Assembly (NCBI GenBank): GCA_903844845.1
Contig: CAIMVG010000009.1
Coordinates: forward strand, 96,775 to 160,774
Direction: 5' to 3'
DNA from: an uncultured Dehalococcoidia bacterium
GTDB taxonomy: Bacteria > Chloroflexota > Dehalococcoidia > Dehalococcoidales > UBA1222
Length of the DNA stretch: 64,000 bases
The notes below the pieces were generated by a model. The model made no database searches, was not told where the DNA came from, and saw only the letters and a program-made list of their open reading frames with translations. Each line of letters opens with the position of its first letter. Within the stretch, counting starts at the first letter, position 1. The position numbers and the translations under genes are program-made. Below are positions 27,953-37,178 of the stretch, piece by piece.

Positions 27953-28094
27953 CTGAAAAAGCGCGAGAATTTAAGCCCTTGCTCTTTTCTTTCCATCCCA
28001 ACGAATAATGGTTGGTTTTGCATACCGTGCAAAATAAATTGACCGGGTTATTTTCCACCAGTACCGAGCGACAATCAATGTTAAATGGAATAAG

Positions 28095-28667
28095 ATGCAT
28101 ACATACCTGCTACTTATCCGCGGCATAAATGTCGGCGGCAAAAATAAAATACCAATGGCCGGCTTGAGAAAATGCCTGGAAGGACTGGGGTTTTCGGTTG
28201 TTTCAACCTACATCGCCAGTGGTAACGTGATTTTAGAATCGAACAAACGACCTGATGAGATAAAAGCCCTGGTTGAAGAAGCTCTGCCTCAGAATTTCAA
28301 ACTTGATAGCGAACTCATCAAAGTACTGGTGTTGTCGCGCAGCCAACTCCAAACCGTTATCGATAACAAGCCTGAGGGCTTCGGTGAGCTCCCGGAGAAA
28401 TACCATAGCGACGCGATATTTCTTATAGACCTTGATCCAGCCGAGGCAATGCGCATATTCAATCCGAGGGAAGGTGTGGACAAAATCTGGCCAGGCGAGG
28501 GTGTCATTTACTCACAACGCCTCAGTTCCCTACGAACCAAAAGCCGGCTGAATAAAATCATGGGAACCCCGGCGTATCAATCCATGACCATCCGCAACTG
28601 GAATACGACAACAAAGCTGCTGGAGATAATGAAGGAGATGAATAATCGTAAATCAACCAAACAATAA
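28095..28667 (+). CDS. DUF1697 family protein
   Basis: 190 residues, cytoplasmic. Family hallmarks are LLLIRGINVGGKNKIPMAGL at the start, the core YIASGNVILES and the end segment LNKIMGTPAYQSMTIRNWNT. Biochemical role is not known. Isolated gene; no strong Shine-Dalgarno is visible, although the frame and family match are clear. Confidence 0.88.
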   Translation: MHTYLLLIRGINVGGKNKIPMAGLRKCLEGLGFSVVSTYIASGNVILESNKRPDEIKALVEEALPQNFKLDSELIKVLVLSRSQLQTVIDNKPEGFGELPEKYHSDAIFLIDLDPAEAMRIFNPREGVDKIWPGEGVIYSQRLSSLRTKSRLNKIMGTPAYQSMTIRNWNTTTKLLEIMKEMNNRKSTKQ

Positions 28668-29013
28668 TAACTACCAGCAAATACGAGCCTCATGTGTGTG
28701 TGGCAGAGGTTAAAAGATGCATGGAAGAGCCATCGTTATTCTATTTTATCCCGAAGTTGAACGTAGGCTCATAACGGACTACAGTATAATATATAATCCG
28801 TTGAAATTGTCTTAGTGGTTACATCTGCCATGTTGTTCACCTAAGTCTAATAATATATTTGAAATATCCTATTTGATTTGGTTTGAACTTTATCATTAGA
28901 GTAGCATCGAAGCCAACGGAAGTATTTTCTTTAAAGATTTACCCGATTATTTGTGAAAATCTCCGTTTTCCAGCGTTGAATCATTCACACGAATAAAATT
29001 TTTGGAGGTTAAA
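28668..29013. other. Intergenic region, nothing firm
   Basis: About 345 AT-rich nt between DUF1697 and the aldo/keto reductase. It includes TATAAT-like strings around 28786-28797 that would leave a very long leader, and GGAGG at 29004-29008 which is the ribosome binding site of the next gene. No coding frame supported. Confidence 0.35.
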
Positions 29014-29982
29014 ATGGCTAACCTAAAACGTATCCCCGTTGGTAAAAGTGATCTTCAACTATCTCCGATCGGCCTTGGCTGCTGGCAATTCTCCGGGAAG
29101 AGCATGTCAGCATTCTGGAACTCTCCGCCGCAGGATGAGATAAATGCGATCGTAAAAGCCTCCCTCGACGGGGGCATCAACTGGTTCGATACCGCAGAGA
29201 TGTACGGGAACGGGGCTTCCGAAACCGCTTTATCGGCGGCCCTCCAGGCAGCGGGCAGGAAGAACGGCGACGTCGTCATTGCTACCAAATGGAACCCCAT
29301 CCTGCGGAGGGCTGCTTCCATCGCCAAAACCTTCCCGGCGCGGGAGCAACACCTCGCCCCATTCGAAATCGACCTGTTTCAGGTCCACCTGCCTTATTCT
29401 TTTTCATCCGTCGAAGCCCAGATGAACCGCATGGCTGACCTTTTGGATGCGAAGAAAATCAAGACTGTCGGGGTCAGCAATTTCAACGAACGCAAAATGC
29501 GACTGGCGCACAAAATATTGAAAGCCCGGGGTTACGACCTGTCAACCAACCAGATGCGGTACAGCCTGCTCGACAGGCGTATCGAGAAAGACGGCGTCAT
29601 GGCTGCAGCGAAAGAACTTAACATAAGCATAATCGCTTATTCGCCCCTTGCCCAGGGACTGCTGGGTGGGAAATATCACGCGGATGCGAACGCTGTCGAC
29701 AAGGTGCCGTTTATGCGCCGACGTTCCTTCAAATCAAGACTCGAAAAGAGCCGGCCTCTCGTGGAAGCGCTGGTCGAGATCGCGCAGAATTACAATGTTA
29801 CAGCGTCTCAGGTGGCGCTAAACTGGCTGGTGACTTTCAACGGCGAGACGGTACTGGCGATCCCGGGTGCTACCAGGGTGGAACAGGCAAAGCAGAACTG
29901 CAATGCCATGAGTTTCGCTATGACCACTGCGGAGATTTCAAGGATCGACGGACTATCGAAAACATTTATGGAAAAAAGATAG
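29014..29982 (+). CDS. Aldo/keto reductase
   Basis: NADPH-dependent carbonyl reductase with a TIM barrel. 322 residues. Active-site Asp and Tyr in WFDTAEMYGNG, catalytic Lys in IATKWNP and His in FQVHLPYS, then GVSNFNERKM and the NADP-binding region IPGATRVEQAKQN. The start at 29014 has GGAGG five nt upstream. Monocistronic. Substrate unknown. Confidence 0.9.
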   Translation: MANLKRIPVGKSDLQLSPIGLGCWQFSGKSMSAFWNSPPQDEINAIVKASLDGGINWFDTAEMYGNGASETALSAALQAAGRKNGDVVIATKWNPILRRAASIAKTFPAREQHLAPFEIDLFQVHLPYSFSSVEAQMNRMADLLDAKKIKTVGVSNFNERKMRLAHKILKARGYDLSTNQMRYSLLDRRIEKDGVMAAAKELNISIIAYSPLAQGLLGGKYHADANAVDKVPFMRRRSFKSRLEKSRPLVEALVEIAQNYNVTASQVALNWLVTFNGETVLAIPGATRVEQAKQNCNAMSFAMTTAEISRIDGLSKTFMEKR

Positions 29983-29991
29983 CCAGGGATA

Positions 29992-30375
29992 TCACTTGCC
30001 GAGAGGGGGTTGAAGAAGGGTCTTAACCTCTGAGATAAGGTCGTCGGGGTTGAAGGGTTTGCTCATGAAGCCGTTGGCCCCGAGGGCGAACACTTCTTCA
30101 GAGATACGTTCTTTGGCGCTGAGGATTATCACGGGAACGTTAGAGAACTTACGCAGCCTGCGAAGGACTTCCAGCCCGTCGATACCGGGCATGATGACGT
30201 CCAGGAGCAAGATATCGGGACTGGCCGTACGGGCTAACTCCAGCCCCTTTTCGCCGTCGTTGGCACAAATAACCTGATAGCCCGAAACTTTGAGTTTCAA
30301 AGCCAGAAAATTAACTATCCGGTCTTCGTCATCAACTAATAGGACGCGCTTTTTCCCGTCTTTATTTACTTCCAA
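29992..30375 (-). CDS. Stand-alone response-regulator receiver (CheY-like)
   Basis: 127 residues, a single receiver domain: acidic pocket LLVDDED (Asp15/16), phospho-acceptor Asp59 in LLLDVIMPG, Ser/Thr position in ILSAKE and Lys in MSKPF. No output domain. The start is taken at a TTG (30375) just before the fold; the longer frame to 30477 adds 34 residues unlike any receiver. No histidine kinase lies next to it, so its partner is elsewhere. Confidence 0.85.
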   Translation of the reverse strand: MEVNKDGKKRVLLVDDEDRIVNFLALKLKVSGYQVICANDGEKGLELARTASPDILLLDVIMPGIDGLEVLRRLRKFSNVPVIILSAKERISEEVFALGANGFMSKPFNPDDLISEVKTLLQPPLGK

Positions 30376-30546
30376 GTCGAAGAGATCCTTCCCCGCCCAA
30401 CACAATCGAGAAATGACGCCAAAGGTAAGCCCCTGAAGATATCGGCCTAATATTGAGCAACTAAAGAATAGCAACAAACCATGCGGAAAGTCACTAGCAA
30501 GCAGCCCAAAAACATTAAAATTCTATCAAATCTTGTAAGTGCTTGA

Positions 30547-31344
30547 TCACATCGAAAGTGAGCCCTGCGTTGACGGTAGTTCGCCACGGGACTCACGATA
30601 CCGCCGGAGGAGCAGGAAAAGACTCAAAGATGCAACGACCGCCATACCGCTGTAAGCTAACAAGGCGGGCATCGTGACGGTGTTCACAACGTCCCAGAAC
30701 GTATGCAGGCAAACCGCCGATAAAAAGGCCGCCACGACAACGACGTTTATCGTCGGGTGCCCGGCTTTTTGACGTTCTTTCCAGAAGACGGCGCAGACTA
30801 GCCCGGTCCACGCAACGTGCCCCGCAGGAGAAAGAAGCCCGCGCAGAAGGAGTGTCTGTTCTACACTCCCGATTCTGCCCTGGCTCTGGTTGAAAGCAAG
30901 TAAGCCGTAACCGACGGTCTCCAAGCCGGCGAAACCCATGCCTGCGGCCACCCCGAAAAGCAGACCATCGGTTTCATGGCGATTGCGCCAAGCGATATAC
31001 ATGAATGCCGGGAAGATCAATTTTGAGGTTTCTTCTATGAAACCGACGGCCAACAGCGCGCCGAAATTAAGCGCGCGCAAGGTGCTGAATTCGATGAAAC
31101 CCGCAGCAGTTAGGCCCAGTGCCCCCCCAAATGCGAAACACATGGTCAGCAGGGGCCTGGAGATGTCGTGGTCCCTTACGTGTTCATAAAAATAGACGAC
31201 CAGTGAGATCGGGATAGTGAAAGCACCTATCAAGAGCAAGACCGCGAGGTACCGTGTATTGCCTGAGGTCCTGATGACGAGGTCAAGGATAGTAAACAAA
31301 AACAGACCGAGGACAAGGATTACGAGCCAGAGACGTTTCATCAC
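30547..31344 (-). CDS. PrsW-family intramembrane protease
   Basis: 265 residues and about eight membrane segments. Conserved PrsW features: Glu-Glu in FIEETSKLIFP, GMGFAGLETVGYGL and His in CLHTFWDVVN, the presumed metal ligands of the CPBP/PrsW superfamily. In Bacillus PrsW cuts an anti-sigma factor; here the target is unknown and no anti-sigma gene is adjacent. Short Ser-rich tail. Confidence 0.8.
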   Translation of the reverse strand: MMKRLWLVILVLGLFLFTILDLVIRTSGNTRYLAVLLLIGAFTIPISLVVYFYEHVRDHDISRPLLTMCFAFGGALGLTAAGFIEFSTLRALNFGALLAVGFIEETSKLIFPAFMYIAWRNRHETDGLLFGVAAGMGFAGLETVGYGLLAFNQSQGRIGSVEQTLLLRGLLSPAGHVAWTGLVCAVFWKERQKAGHPTINVVVVAAFLSAVCLHTFWDVVNTVTMPALLAYSGMAVVASLSLFLLLRRYRESRGELPSTQGSLSM

Positions 31345-31543
31345 ATGGGATAATAGTTTTTACCGGGAAGGTTGTCAATGCGCCGCTTTAACACGCCCTG
31401 TCTCCGGGTTGGATCCAATGTCTCACAAATATATAATTATTTAACTATTTCAAACATGCCGTTATGACTTTGTGATGGAAATCTGCATATGATATTGGCA
31501 GATAAATCGAAACGCATAAACTGTTCTGGATCGAGGAGGCCAC

Positions 31544-32677
31544 ATGGGCGGAAAAGGCATCGTTTTCGGCAAAATATGGGGAATAACGCTCAAGTTGAAC
31601 CCTTCATGGTTCATCATTTTTGTACTTATCACGTGGGCTCTGGCGGGGAGTTACTTCCCGGGCCAGTACCCCGCATGGAACTTTACCGCAAAGTTATCAG
31701 CCGGAGTCATAACCAGCCTGCTTTTCTTCACATCGGTCCTTGTGCACGAGTTGATGCACAGTTATGTTGCCCAACATGAAGGCACAGAAGTTAAATCCAT
31801 AACGCTTTTCATCTTCGGCGGCGTTTCCGAGATCAGCGGCGAGCCTAAAAACGCCGGTGACGAGTTCTCGATGGCGATAGCAGGCCCACTTACCAGCCTG
31901 GTGCTCGGCGGTATCCTGATGGCCGTCTGGGCAGTGCTTAGACACGACGCCGGAGGACCAGGCCAGTTTATCGCCGCGGTTTCCTACTGGCTGGGCCTCA
32001 TCAACCTTTCCCTCGGGGCATTTAACCTCATCCCCGGGTTCCCCCTGGACGGGGGCAGGGTTTTCCGGTCCATATTGTGGGGCAAGAGCGGGGACCTGCG
32101 CGAAGCTACCAGGACGGCATCACAGGTAGGCAAAGTGATTGCCTACATTTTCATCTTTATCGGTATATTCCTGTTCTTTTCCGGTAACTGGCTGAACGGA
32201 GCCTGGATGGTTCTCATCGGCTGGTTCCTGGATAATGCAGCCTCGGGCAGTTACCGTCAGGTCCAGCTCAACGATCTCCTTAAAGGGCACAAGGTCAGCG
32301 AGGCCATGCAGGGTGACTGCGTGTCCGTTACCCCCGAGGTGTCAGCTGAATATATAATCAACGAATATGCCTTGACTAAGGGCCAGCAGTGTTTTCCCGT
32401 CATGGACGGTGAAAATCTGGAGGGGATAGTTTCTTTCGACAGCCTGCGCGGGGTCGCAAAAGAAGCCAGGAGAGATAAGACGGCTGCCCAGATAATGATG
32501 CCGCTCGAGCAGATGAAAACGGTGGAGCCGAACGACGAACTGGGCAAGGTCCTCTCTATCATGACCGAAGGGGACGTCAGCCAGGTGTCGGTCGTTCAGA
32601 ACGGCAAGATGGTCGGCCTCGTGAGCCGAGAGCGGCTTTTATCCTTTATTGACCTGCTGGCAAATCCGGGGCGATGA
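31544..32677 (+). CDS. Site-2-type M50 metalloprotease with CBS domains
   Basis: 377 residues. Six-helix intramembrane protease core with HELMH (His68, Glu69, His72) and the second motif NLIPGFPLDGGR (Asp169), followed by two cytoplasmic CBS domains (about 245-370: VSEAMQGDCVSVTPEV and AAQIMMPLEQMKTV). CBS domains usually sense adenosine nucleotides, so protease activity may follow energy state; this is inference. GGAGG precedes the ATG. Its last 32 nt overlap the convergent aquaporin gene. Confidence 0.9.
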   Translation: MGGKGIVFGKIWGITLKLNPSWFIIFVLITWALAGSYFPGQYPAWNFTAKLSAGVITSLLFFTSVLVHELMHSYVAQHEGTEVKSITLFIFGGVSEISGEPKNAGDEFSMAIAGPLTSLVLGGILMAVWAVLRHDAGGPGQFIAAVSYWLGLINLSLGAFNLIPGFPLDGGRVFRSILWGKSGDLREATRTASQVGKVIAYIFIFIGIFLFFSGNWLNGAWMVLIGWFLDNAASGSYRQVQLNDLLKGHKVSEAMQGDCVSVTPEVSAEYIINEYALTKGQQCFPVMDGENLEGIVSFDSLRGVAKEARRDKTAAQIMMPLEQMKTVEPNDELGKVLSIMTEGDVSQVSVVQNGKMVGLVSRERLLSFIDLLANPGR

Positions 32678-33386
32678 TTTCCTGCGGTTGGCTCACTGCT
32701 GTTTCAAAGACGTATTTCCAGAGGACGGCTGCAAGGATGCCTCCGGCAACAGGAGCCGCGACAAATAGCCACAAGCCTGATAGAGGGACGACGCTCCATT
32801 CGCGCAGAGCGGCCACCAAAGCCGGACCGATGCTGCGGGCTGGGTTGACCGAGGTCCCTGTTATGGGGATGCTCACCAGATGAACTATCGCTAACCCGAT
32901 GCCGATGGCGAGCCCCGCAAAGCCTTTGGGGGCTTGCTTGCTGGTCGAACCGAGTACGATCATTACGAAGAGGAAAGTGAAAGCCACTTCCGAGAAGAAA
33001 CACGCGAGGAGCGAATACCCGCCTGGCGAGTTTTCCCCGAAGCCATTAAGGCTGAGACCTGTTCCCGCAATGGAATAACCCGCGCTGCCGCTGGCTATCC
33101 CGAGCACAATGCCCGCGCCGAGCACGGCTCCAGTGATTTGAGCGAGGATGTAGTAACCGGAATCGGTGGAGTTTATCCTTCCGTTTATCCACATGGCGAT
33201 CGTGACCGCTGGATTGATATGGCACCCGGAAATTGGCCCGATGGTGTAGACCAGGGCCAGGACGGTAAAACCGAAGGTAAGGGCCACACCCATAACGCCT
33301 ATGTACTGGCCGGCGATCACCGCGCTGCCGCAGCCCACCAGCACTAGGGCCATTGTCCCGATCAATTCAGCAATATATTTTTTCAT
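32646..33386 (-). CDS. aqpZ: Aquaporin / MIP family channel
   Basis: 246 residues and six membrane helices with both NPA half-helices: HINPAV and SVNPARS. The selectivity filter residues (TFGFTVLALVYTIG with His in GCHINPA and Arg after the second NPA) favour a water channel over a glycerol facilitator. Start at 33386 chosen for GGGGAGG directly upstream; the longer frame to 33464 is unlike aquaporins. Confidence 0.9.
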   Translation of the reverse strand: MKKYIAELIGTMALVLVGCGSAVIAGQYIGVMGVALTFGFTVLALVYTIGPISGCHINPAVTIAMWINGRINSTDSGYYILAQITGAVLGAGIVLGIASGSAGYSIAGTGLSLNGFGENSPGGYSLLACFFSEVAFTFLFVMIVLGSTSKQAPKGFAGLAIGIGLAIVHLVSIPITGTSVNPARSIGPALVAALREWSVVPLSGLWLFVAAPVAGGILAAVLWKYVFETAVSQPQEIIAPDLPAGQ

Positions 33387-33570
33387 GAAAGCCTCCCCTT
33401 TAACCGGGGTTATTGTACTAGCAGTGCATGGCGTATTCAAGGGCGGATGAGATCTTCTTCTCATACGTTTACGGCGTGCCAGAGTTTTGCGCCCTGTTTG
33501 ACAGGGGTATGTACTTGGAATAAAATCTCTAGCCTGTGCCGTAAAGCAACATTAAAGTGATTGACTAATG

Positions 33571-33595
33571 AGGGAAGTCCGTCATGGACTTCCCT
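33571..33595 (+). promoter_or_regulatory. Hairpin enclosing the start codon of the Ehr-like operon
   Basis: Perfect 10-bp inverted repeat AGGGAAGTCC / GGACTTCCCT with loop GTCAT. The left arm contains the only Shine-Dalgarno-like sequence (AGGGAAG) and the ATG (33584-33586) spans loop and stem. Folding would block initiation at the first gene of the operon. Confidence 0.55.
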
Positions 33596-35569
33596 GAATT
33601 TTCTTCGGGGATTGAGGATAAAGAGGCTGTGGTTCAATCGTTATTCTGGGTGGGGGGAGCGCTATGCCTCGTGGCGACGATATTGCCGCTGGTATTGCTT
33701 TTCCGGCCTTCCCGTCTCCTAAGACAGGCAGCCCTATGGGTGCTACTGGCGGGAACCGGGGCTATAAGCGCGGCAGCGATATTGGTTATCTCTCGTTCTC
33801 TCGATCTTCACTTAACTCTCCTCAGTATAACGCCACAGCTTGCCCTATCGTTCAGGCTGGACAAGCTATCATGTTTTTTTGTCGTGATCATCGGCGCGGT
33901 GTCTTTCTGCGCAGTCATCTATTCCATCACGTATATCGCGCATTATAAAAGCGAACGAAGCAAGCAGTTTCTCACGTCTGGCCTGGCTTTTTTCATTTTG
34001 GCGATGTTGCTGGTAGTCGCTTCGAGCACCACCTTCGGTTTCTTGTTCTTCTGGGAACTCATGTCGCTGTCGTCTTTTTTCCTTGTGATGTTCGACCTGG
34101 ATAAGCCGGAAACGCAAAAAGCCGGGATTTTCTACTTCGCCATGACCCAGATGGGTACGATATTCCTGTTAGCGTCATTCCTGCTGTTGTACCGTTTTAC
34201 GGGGTCTTTCGACATAAGCGCCGCGGGCAATATCCCGCAGTGGGGCAAGGGGCTGGTCTTCGTTTCCCTATTCATAGGGTTCGGCACCAAGGCAGGCATC
34301 ATCCCCTTCCACAAGTGGTTGCCGTATGCCCATTCCGCCAGCCCGTCAAATGTTTCCGCACTGATGTCGGGAGTGATGCTGAAAGTGCCCATCTATGGGT
34401 TGGTTCGCTTCATTATTGACGTTTTTCGACCCGATCTCTGGTGGGGGATAGTTTTACTGTTTTTTGGCAGCATCACCGCGTTGCTGGGCATCATATATGC
34501 CTTCAAGGAACACGACCTCAAAAAGATGCTGGCTTATTGCAGTATCGAAAACCTTGGCGTAATAGTGGTTGGGCTCGGACTTTACGTTATATTTGATTTC
34601 TACGGTCTTCGAGTCCAGGCGGACCTCTGCATCTACGGCGCGCTGTTCCACACTCTTAACCACGCGCTGTTCAAGAGTTCACTTTTCATGACAGCTGGTT
34701 CGGTAGTGCAGGCTACCGGCACCAGAGACATAGAACAAATGGGCGGGCTGATAAAGCGAATGCCCGGGACCGGTGCGATATTCCTGGTAGGGGCGTGTGC
34801 CATCGCCGCGCTTCCGCCCCTCAACGGCTTCGCCAGCGAGATAATGATTTTTCAGGCATACCTGACTTCTTTCAGCCTTGGCCGCCCGATCCTCGAAATT
34901 CTATTGATGGCCGGGCTGGCTGCGCTGGCCCTCACCAGTACGCTCGCGGCAGCTTGTTTCGCCAAAGCCTTCGGCATCATCTTTTTGGCAAGGCCTCGCT
35001 CGGGAGCCGCGAGCGCCGCCAAAGAGGCCCCGTTTGCGCAGCTTCTTGCTCCTGGAATTTTGGCAGCCCTGTGTGTGGGTTTCGGGGTATTTTCTTACCA
35101 GCTGATTTCTAATGTCAAGAGCGGGATGCCCCTGCCGGACATACTCCCGATAGGGATAATCGTCCTGGTTTTGACGGGAGTTACTTTTCTTTTGCTGCTG
35201 CTGACCCGCTCCCCCGTTCGAAAAACGGAAACGTGGGGCTGCGGCATCCCGTCGCAGACGGGGAAGATGGAATACTCGGGCGACGGTTTCTCGGAACCCA
35301 TCGTGACTGTTTTCAAACCTGTCTTCCGCACACGAAAGCTGTCCACACGCGAATTTTACGACAAATACAACTCTATCCCGAGGAGCAGCAGCGGTGAGAT
35401 CGGCACGCTCAAGTTCTTCGAGGAACGCCTCTATATGCCCATCGCCCGTTTTTTCATGAAGATCGCGGGCGCCGTATCTAACCTCCATAATGTGGACATG
35501 GACGCTCTCATCCTTTATTCGTTCATCGCCGTGGTGCTGGTCATACTTGGCGTGGGGTGGTGGCTATGA
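33584..35569 (+). CDS. Ehr-like complex subunit: HyfB/HycC/NuoL-type antiporter-like protein
   Basis: Large membrane ion-translocating subunit, 661 residues, about 16 membrane segments. Residues of the proton path are kept: Glu158 in FFWELMSLSSFF, Lys236 in GTKAGIIPFHKWLP and Lys267 in SGVMLKVPIYG, as in HyfB/NuoL. First gene of a coupled six-gene operon (33584-40757). Its stop overlaps the next start (ATGA). Without the partners one would call it hydrogenase-4 subunit B; the degenerate catalytic subunits show a related but non-hydrogenase complex. Confidence 0.88.
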   Translation: MDFPEFSSGIEDKEAVVQSLFWVGGALCLVATILPLVLLFRPSRLLRQAALWVLLAGTGAISAAAILVISRSLDLHLTLLSITPQLALSFRLDKLSCFFVVIIGAVSFCAVIYSITYIAHYKSERSKQFLTSGLAFFILAMLLVVASSTTFGFLFFWELMSLSSFFLVMFDLDKPETQKAGIFYFAMTQMGTIFLLASFLLLYRFTGSFDISAAGNIPQWGKGLVFVSLFIGFGTKAGIIPFHKWLPYAHSASPSNVSALMSGVMLKVPIYGLVRFIIDVFRPDLWWGIVLLFFGSITALLGIIYAFKEHDLKKMLAYCSIENLGVIVVGLGLYVIFDFYGLRVQADLCIYGALFHTLNHALFKSSLFMTAGSVVQATGTRDIEQMGGLIKRMPGTGAIFLVGACAIAALPPLNGFASEIMIFQAYLTSFSLGRPILEILLMAGLAALALTSTLAAACFAKAFGIIFLARPRSGAASAAKEAPFAQLLAPGILAALCVGFGVFSYQLISNVKSGMPLPDILPIGIIVLVLTGVTFLLLLLTRSPVRKTETWGCGIPSQTGKMEYSGDGFSEPIVTVFKPVFRTRKLSTREFYDKYNSIPRSSSGEIGTLKFFEERLYMPIARFFMKIAGAVSNLHNVDMDALILYSFIAVVLVILGVGWWL

Positions 35570-36504
35570 ACTGGAACACTGCCGTCTATATCGTGATGAA
35601 CCCGCTGTTTGCACTTGTGCTGTCGCCCCTTGTCCTGGGGCTGATAAAAACCGTGAAAGCCCGCATACAGGGAAGGCCTGGCCCGCCTGTGCTCCAGCAG
35701 TATTACCAGCTCCGGAAGCTGTTTCACAAAGAGATTGTCTATTCCGAAGATTCGTCCTTCATCATGCGGCTCGGCCCCTATCTCGGGATAGCTTTTATGC
35801 TGACGGCATCGCTATTTGTGCCGATGGTGTTCATCCCGCAGACCGGGTGGTTTGGCAACATCATACTATTCTTCTATCTCATGATAACCGCGAAGTTCTT
35901 CATGGTGCTCGGGGGACTCGACGCCGGCAGCACATTCGGCGGGATGGGCAGTTCGCGCGAGATGACGGTTTCGTCCATTATAGAGCCCGTTACCATCATG
36001 TCCTGCGCCGCCCTGGCGTTCGTGTTGAAAACGACCAGTATTCCCGAGATGTTCAGGACACTCCTGGCAGGCTCGATATTCAGTTACCCCACTCTCATAC
36101 TTGTCGGTATTTCGCTTTTCATTATCCTGATAGTCGAATCGGCGCGGGTCCCCGTCGACAATCCCGAGACGCACCTGGAACTCACCATGATCCATGAAGC
36201 CATGATACTCGAACAAAGCGGCCCCAAGCTGGCCCTGGTCGAACTGGCGTCTGGGGTAAGGCAAACCGTGCTAATGGCACTTCTTATCAATGTTACTTTT
36301 CCCTGGGGATTGGCGGGGCTGGCCGGGTGCGCCTCCCTGCTGCTGGCAGCAGTCACGATGGCGGTGAAGATGTTGATATTGGCCGCCACGGTCGGGCTAT
36401 TTGAATCTCTATTGGCCAAGATACGCTTTTTCCGCTTGCCGGATTTCTTTATGATAGCGCTGTTTCTTTCCTTTATAACGATAGTATTCGAGTTGCTTAG
36501 ATGA
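35566..36504 (+). CDS. Ehr-like complex subunit: HyfC/HycD/NuoH-type membrane protein
   Basis: 312 residues, about eight membrane segments. NuoH-type hallmarks are RIQGRPGPPVLQQYYQLRKL near the start and ESARVPVDNPETHLELTMIH, the acidic loops that link the hydrophilic arm to the ion channels. The ATG at 35566 overlaps the previous stop. In active complexes this subunit lies under the NiFe or quinone site. Confidence 0.88.
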   Translation: MNWNTAVYIVMNPLFALVLSPLVLGLIKTVKARIQGRPGPPVLQQYYQLRKLFHKEIVYSEDSSFIMRLGPYLGIAFMLTASLFVPMVFIPQTGWFGNIILFFYLMITAKFFMVLGGLDAGSTFGGMGSSREMTVSSIIEPVTIMSCAALAFVLKTTSIPEMFRTLLAGSIFSYPTLILVGISLFIILIVESARVPVDNPETHLELTMIHEAMILEQSGPKLALVELASGVRQTVLMALLINVTFPWGLAGLAGCASLLLAAVTMAVKMLILAATVGLFESLLAKIRFFRLPDFFMIALFLSFITIVFELLR

Positions 36505-37178
36505 TGAATACCGGAATTACAGGCGATTTAATAGAGGTGCTTTTCGTGCTCATTCTGGGCACAGCTGCCTTCGTCATCACCCAGCGAGCCTTACGTTCTC
36601 TTTTCACTCTCTACGCCATCCAGTCCGTAATTTTGGCGGCGATAGCTGTCGTACTGTTTGCCGAACACAGAACGGTGTCACTGCTATTTATCGCGCTGCT
36701 CACGCTCGTGATAAAGGGCTTCGTCATACCTGCGTTCCTGCGCAGGACCCTCGTAGTTTTACCCACTAAGCGTGATATAGAGTTCAGCTATCTGACGCCC
36801 GCAAGCTCTATACTCCTGAGCGCTGTCCTGCTCTTCATCGTTTACACATCGTTCTCGAATGTGGCGGAGGTTCTCTTCAGCGACCGCCTGTTTTTCCTGG
36901 GAGGGGTCATCGGCGTATCGCTGGCGCTGATGGGGATGATGGTCATATTCAGCCGCAAAAAGGTTGTCAGCAAGATAGTTGGATACCTGACGATGGAGAA
37001 CGGCGTACTGCTTTTCGGCCTTTTCATCGCCGAGATGCCCTTTATAATTGAAGTCCTGATCGTGATAGATCTTTTCATGCTTATCGTCCTGTCGACTATC
37101 ATGGCTTTCGGCATAGACTCGAGTATCGAGGCTTTTCACAAGAAACTTACCCAGCTTGGGATGAGGTTCGAGGACTAA
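36501..37178 (+). CDS. Ehr-like complex subunit: HyfE-type membrane protein
   Basis: 225 residues and about seven membrane segments. The ending resembles HyfE, with GYLTMENGVLLFGLFIAEMP corresponding to the NuoK-like half. The start overlaps the preceding stop by 4 nt and the next gene begins directly after its stop. HyfE is a membrane link between antiporter subunits in group-4 hydrogenases. Confidence 0.82.
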   Translation: MMNTGITGDLIEVLFVLILGTAAFVITQRALRSLFTLYAIQSVILAAIAVVLFAEHRTVSLLFIALLTLVIKGFVIPAFLRRTLVVLPTKRDIEFSYLTPASSILLSAVLLFIVYTSFSNVAEVLFSDRLFFLGGVIGVSLALMGMMVIFSRKKVVSKIVGYLTMENGVLLFGLFIAEMPFIIEVLIVIDLFMLIVLSTIMAFGIDSSIEAFHKKLTQLGMRFED

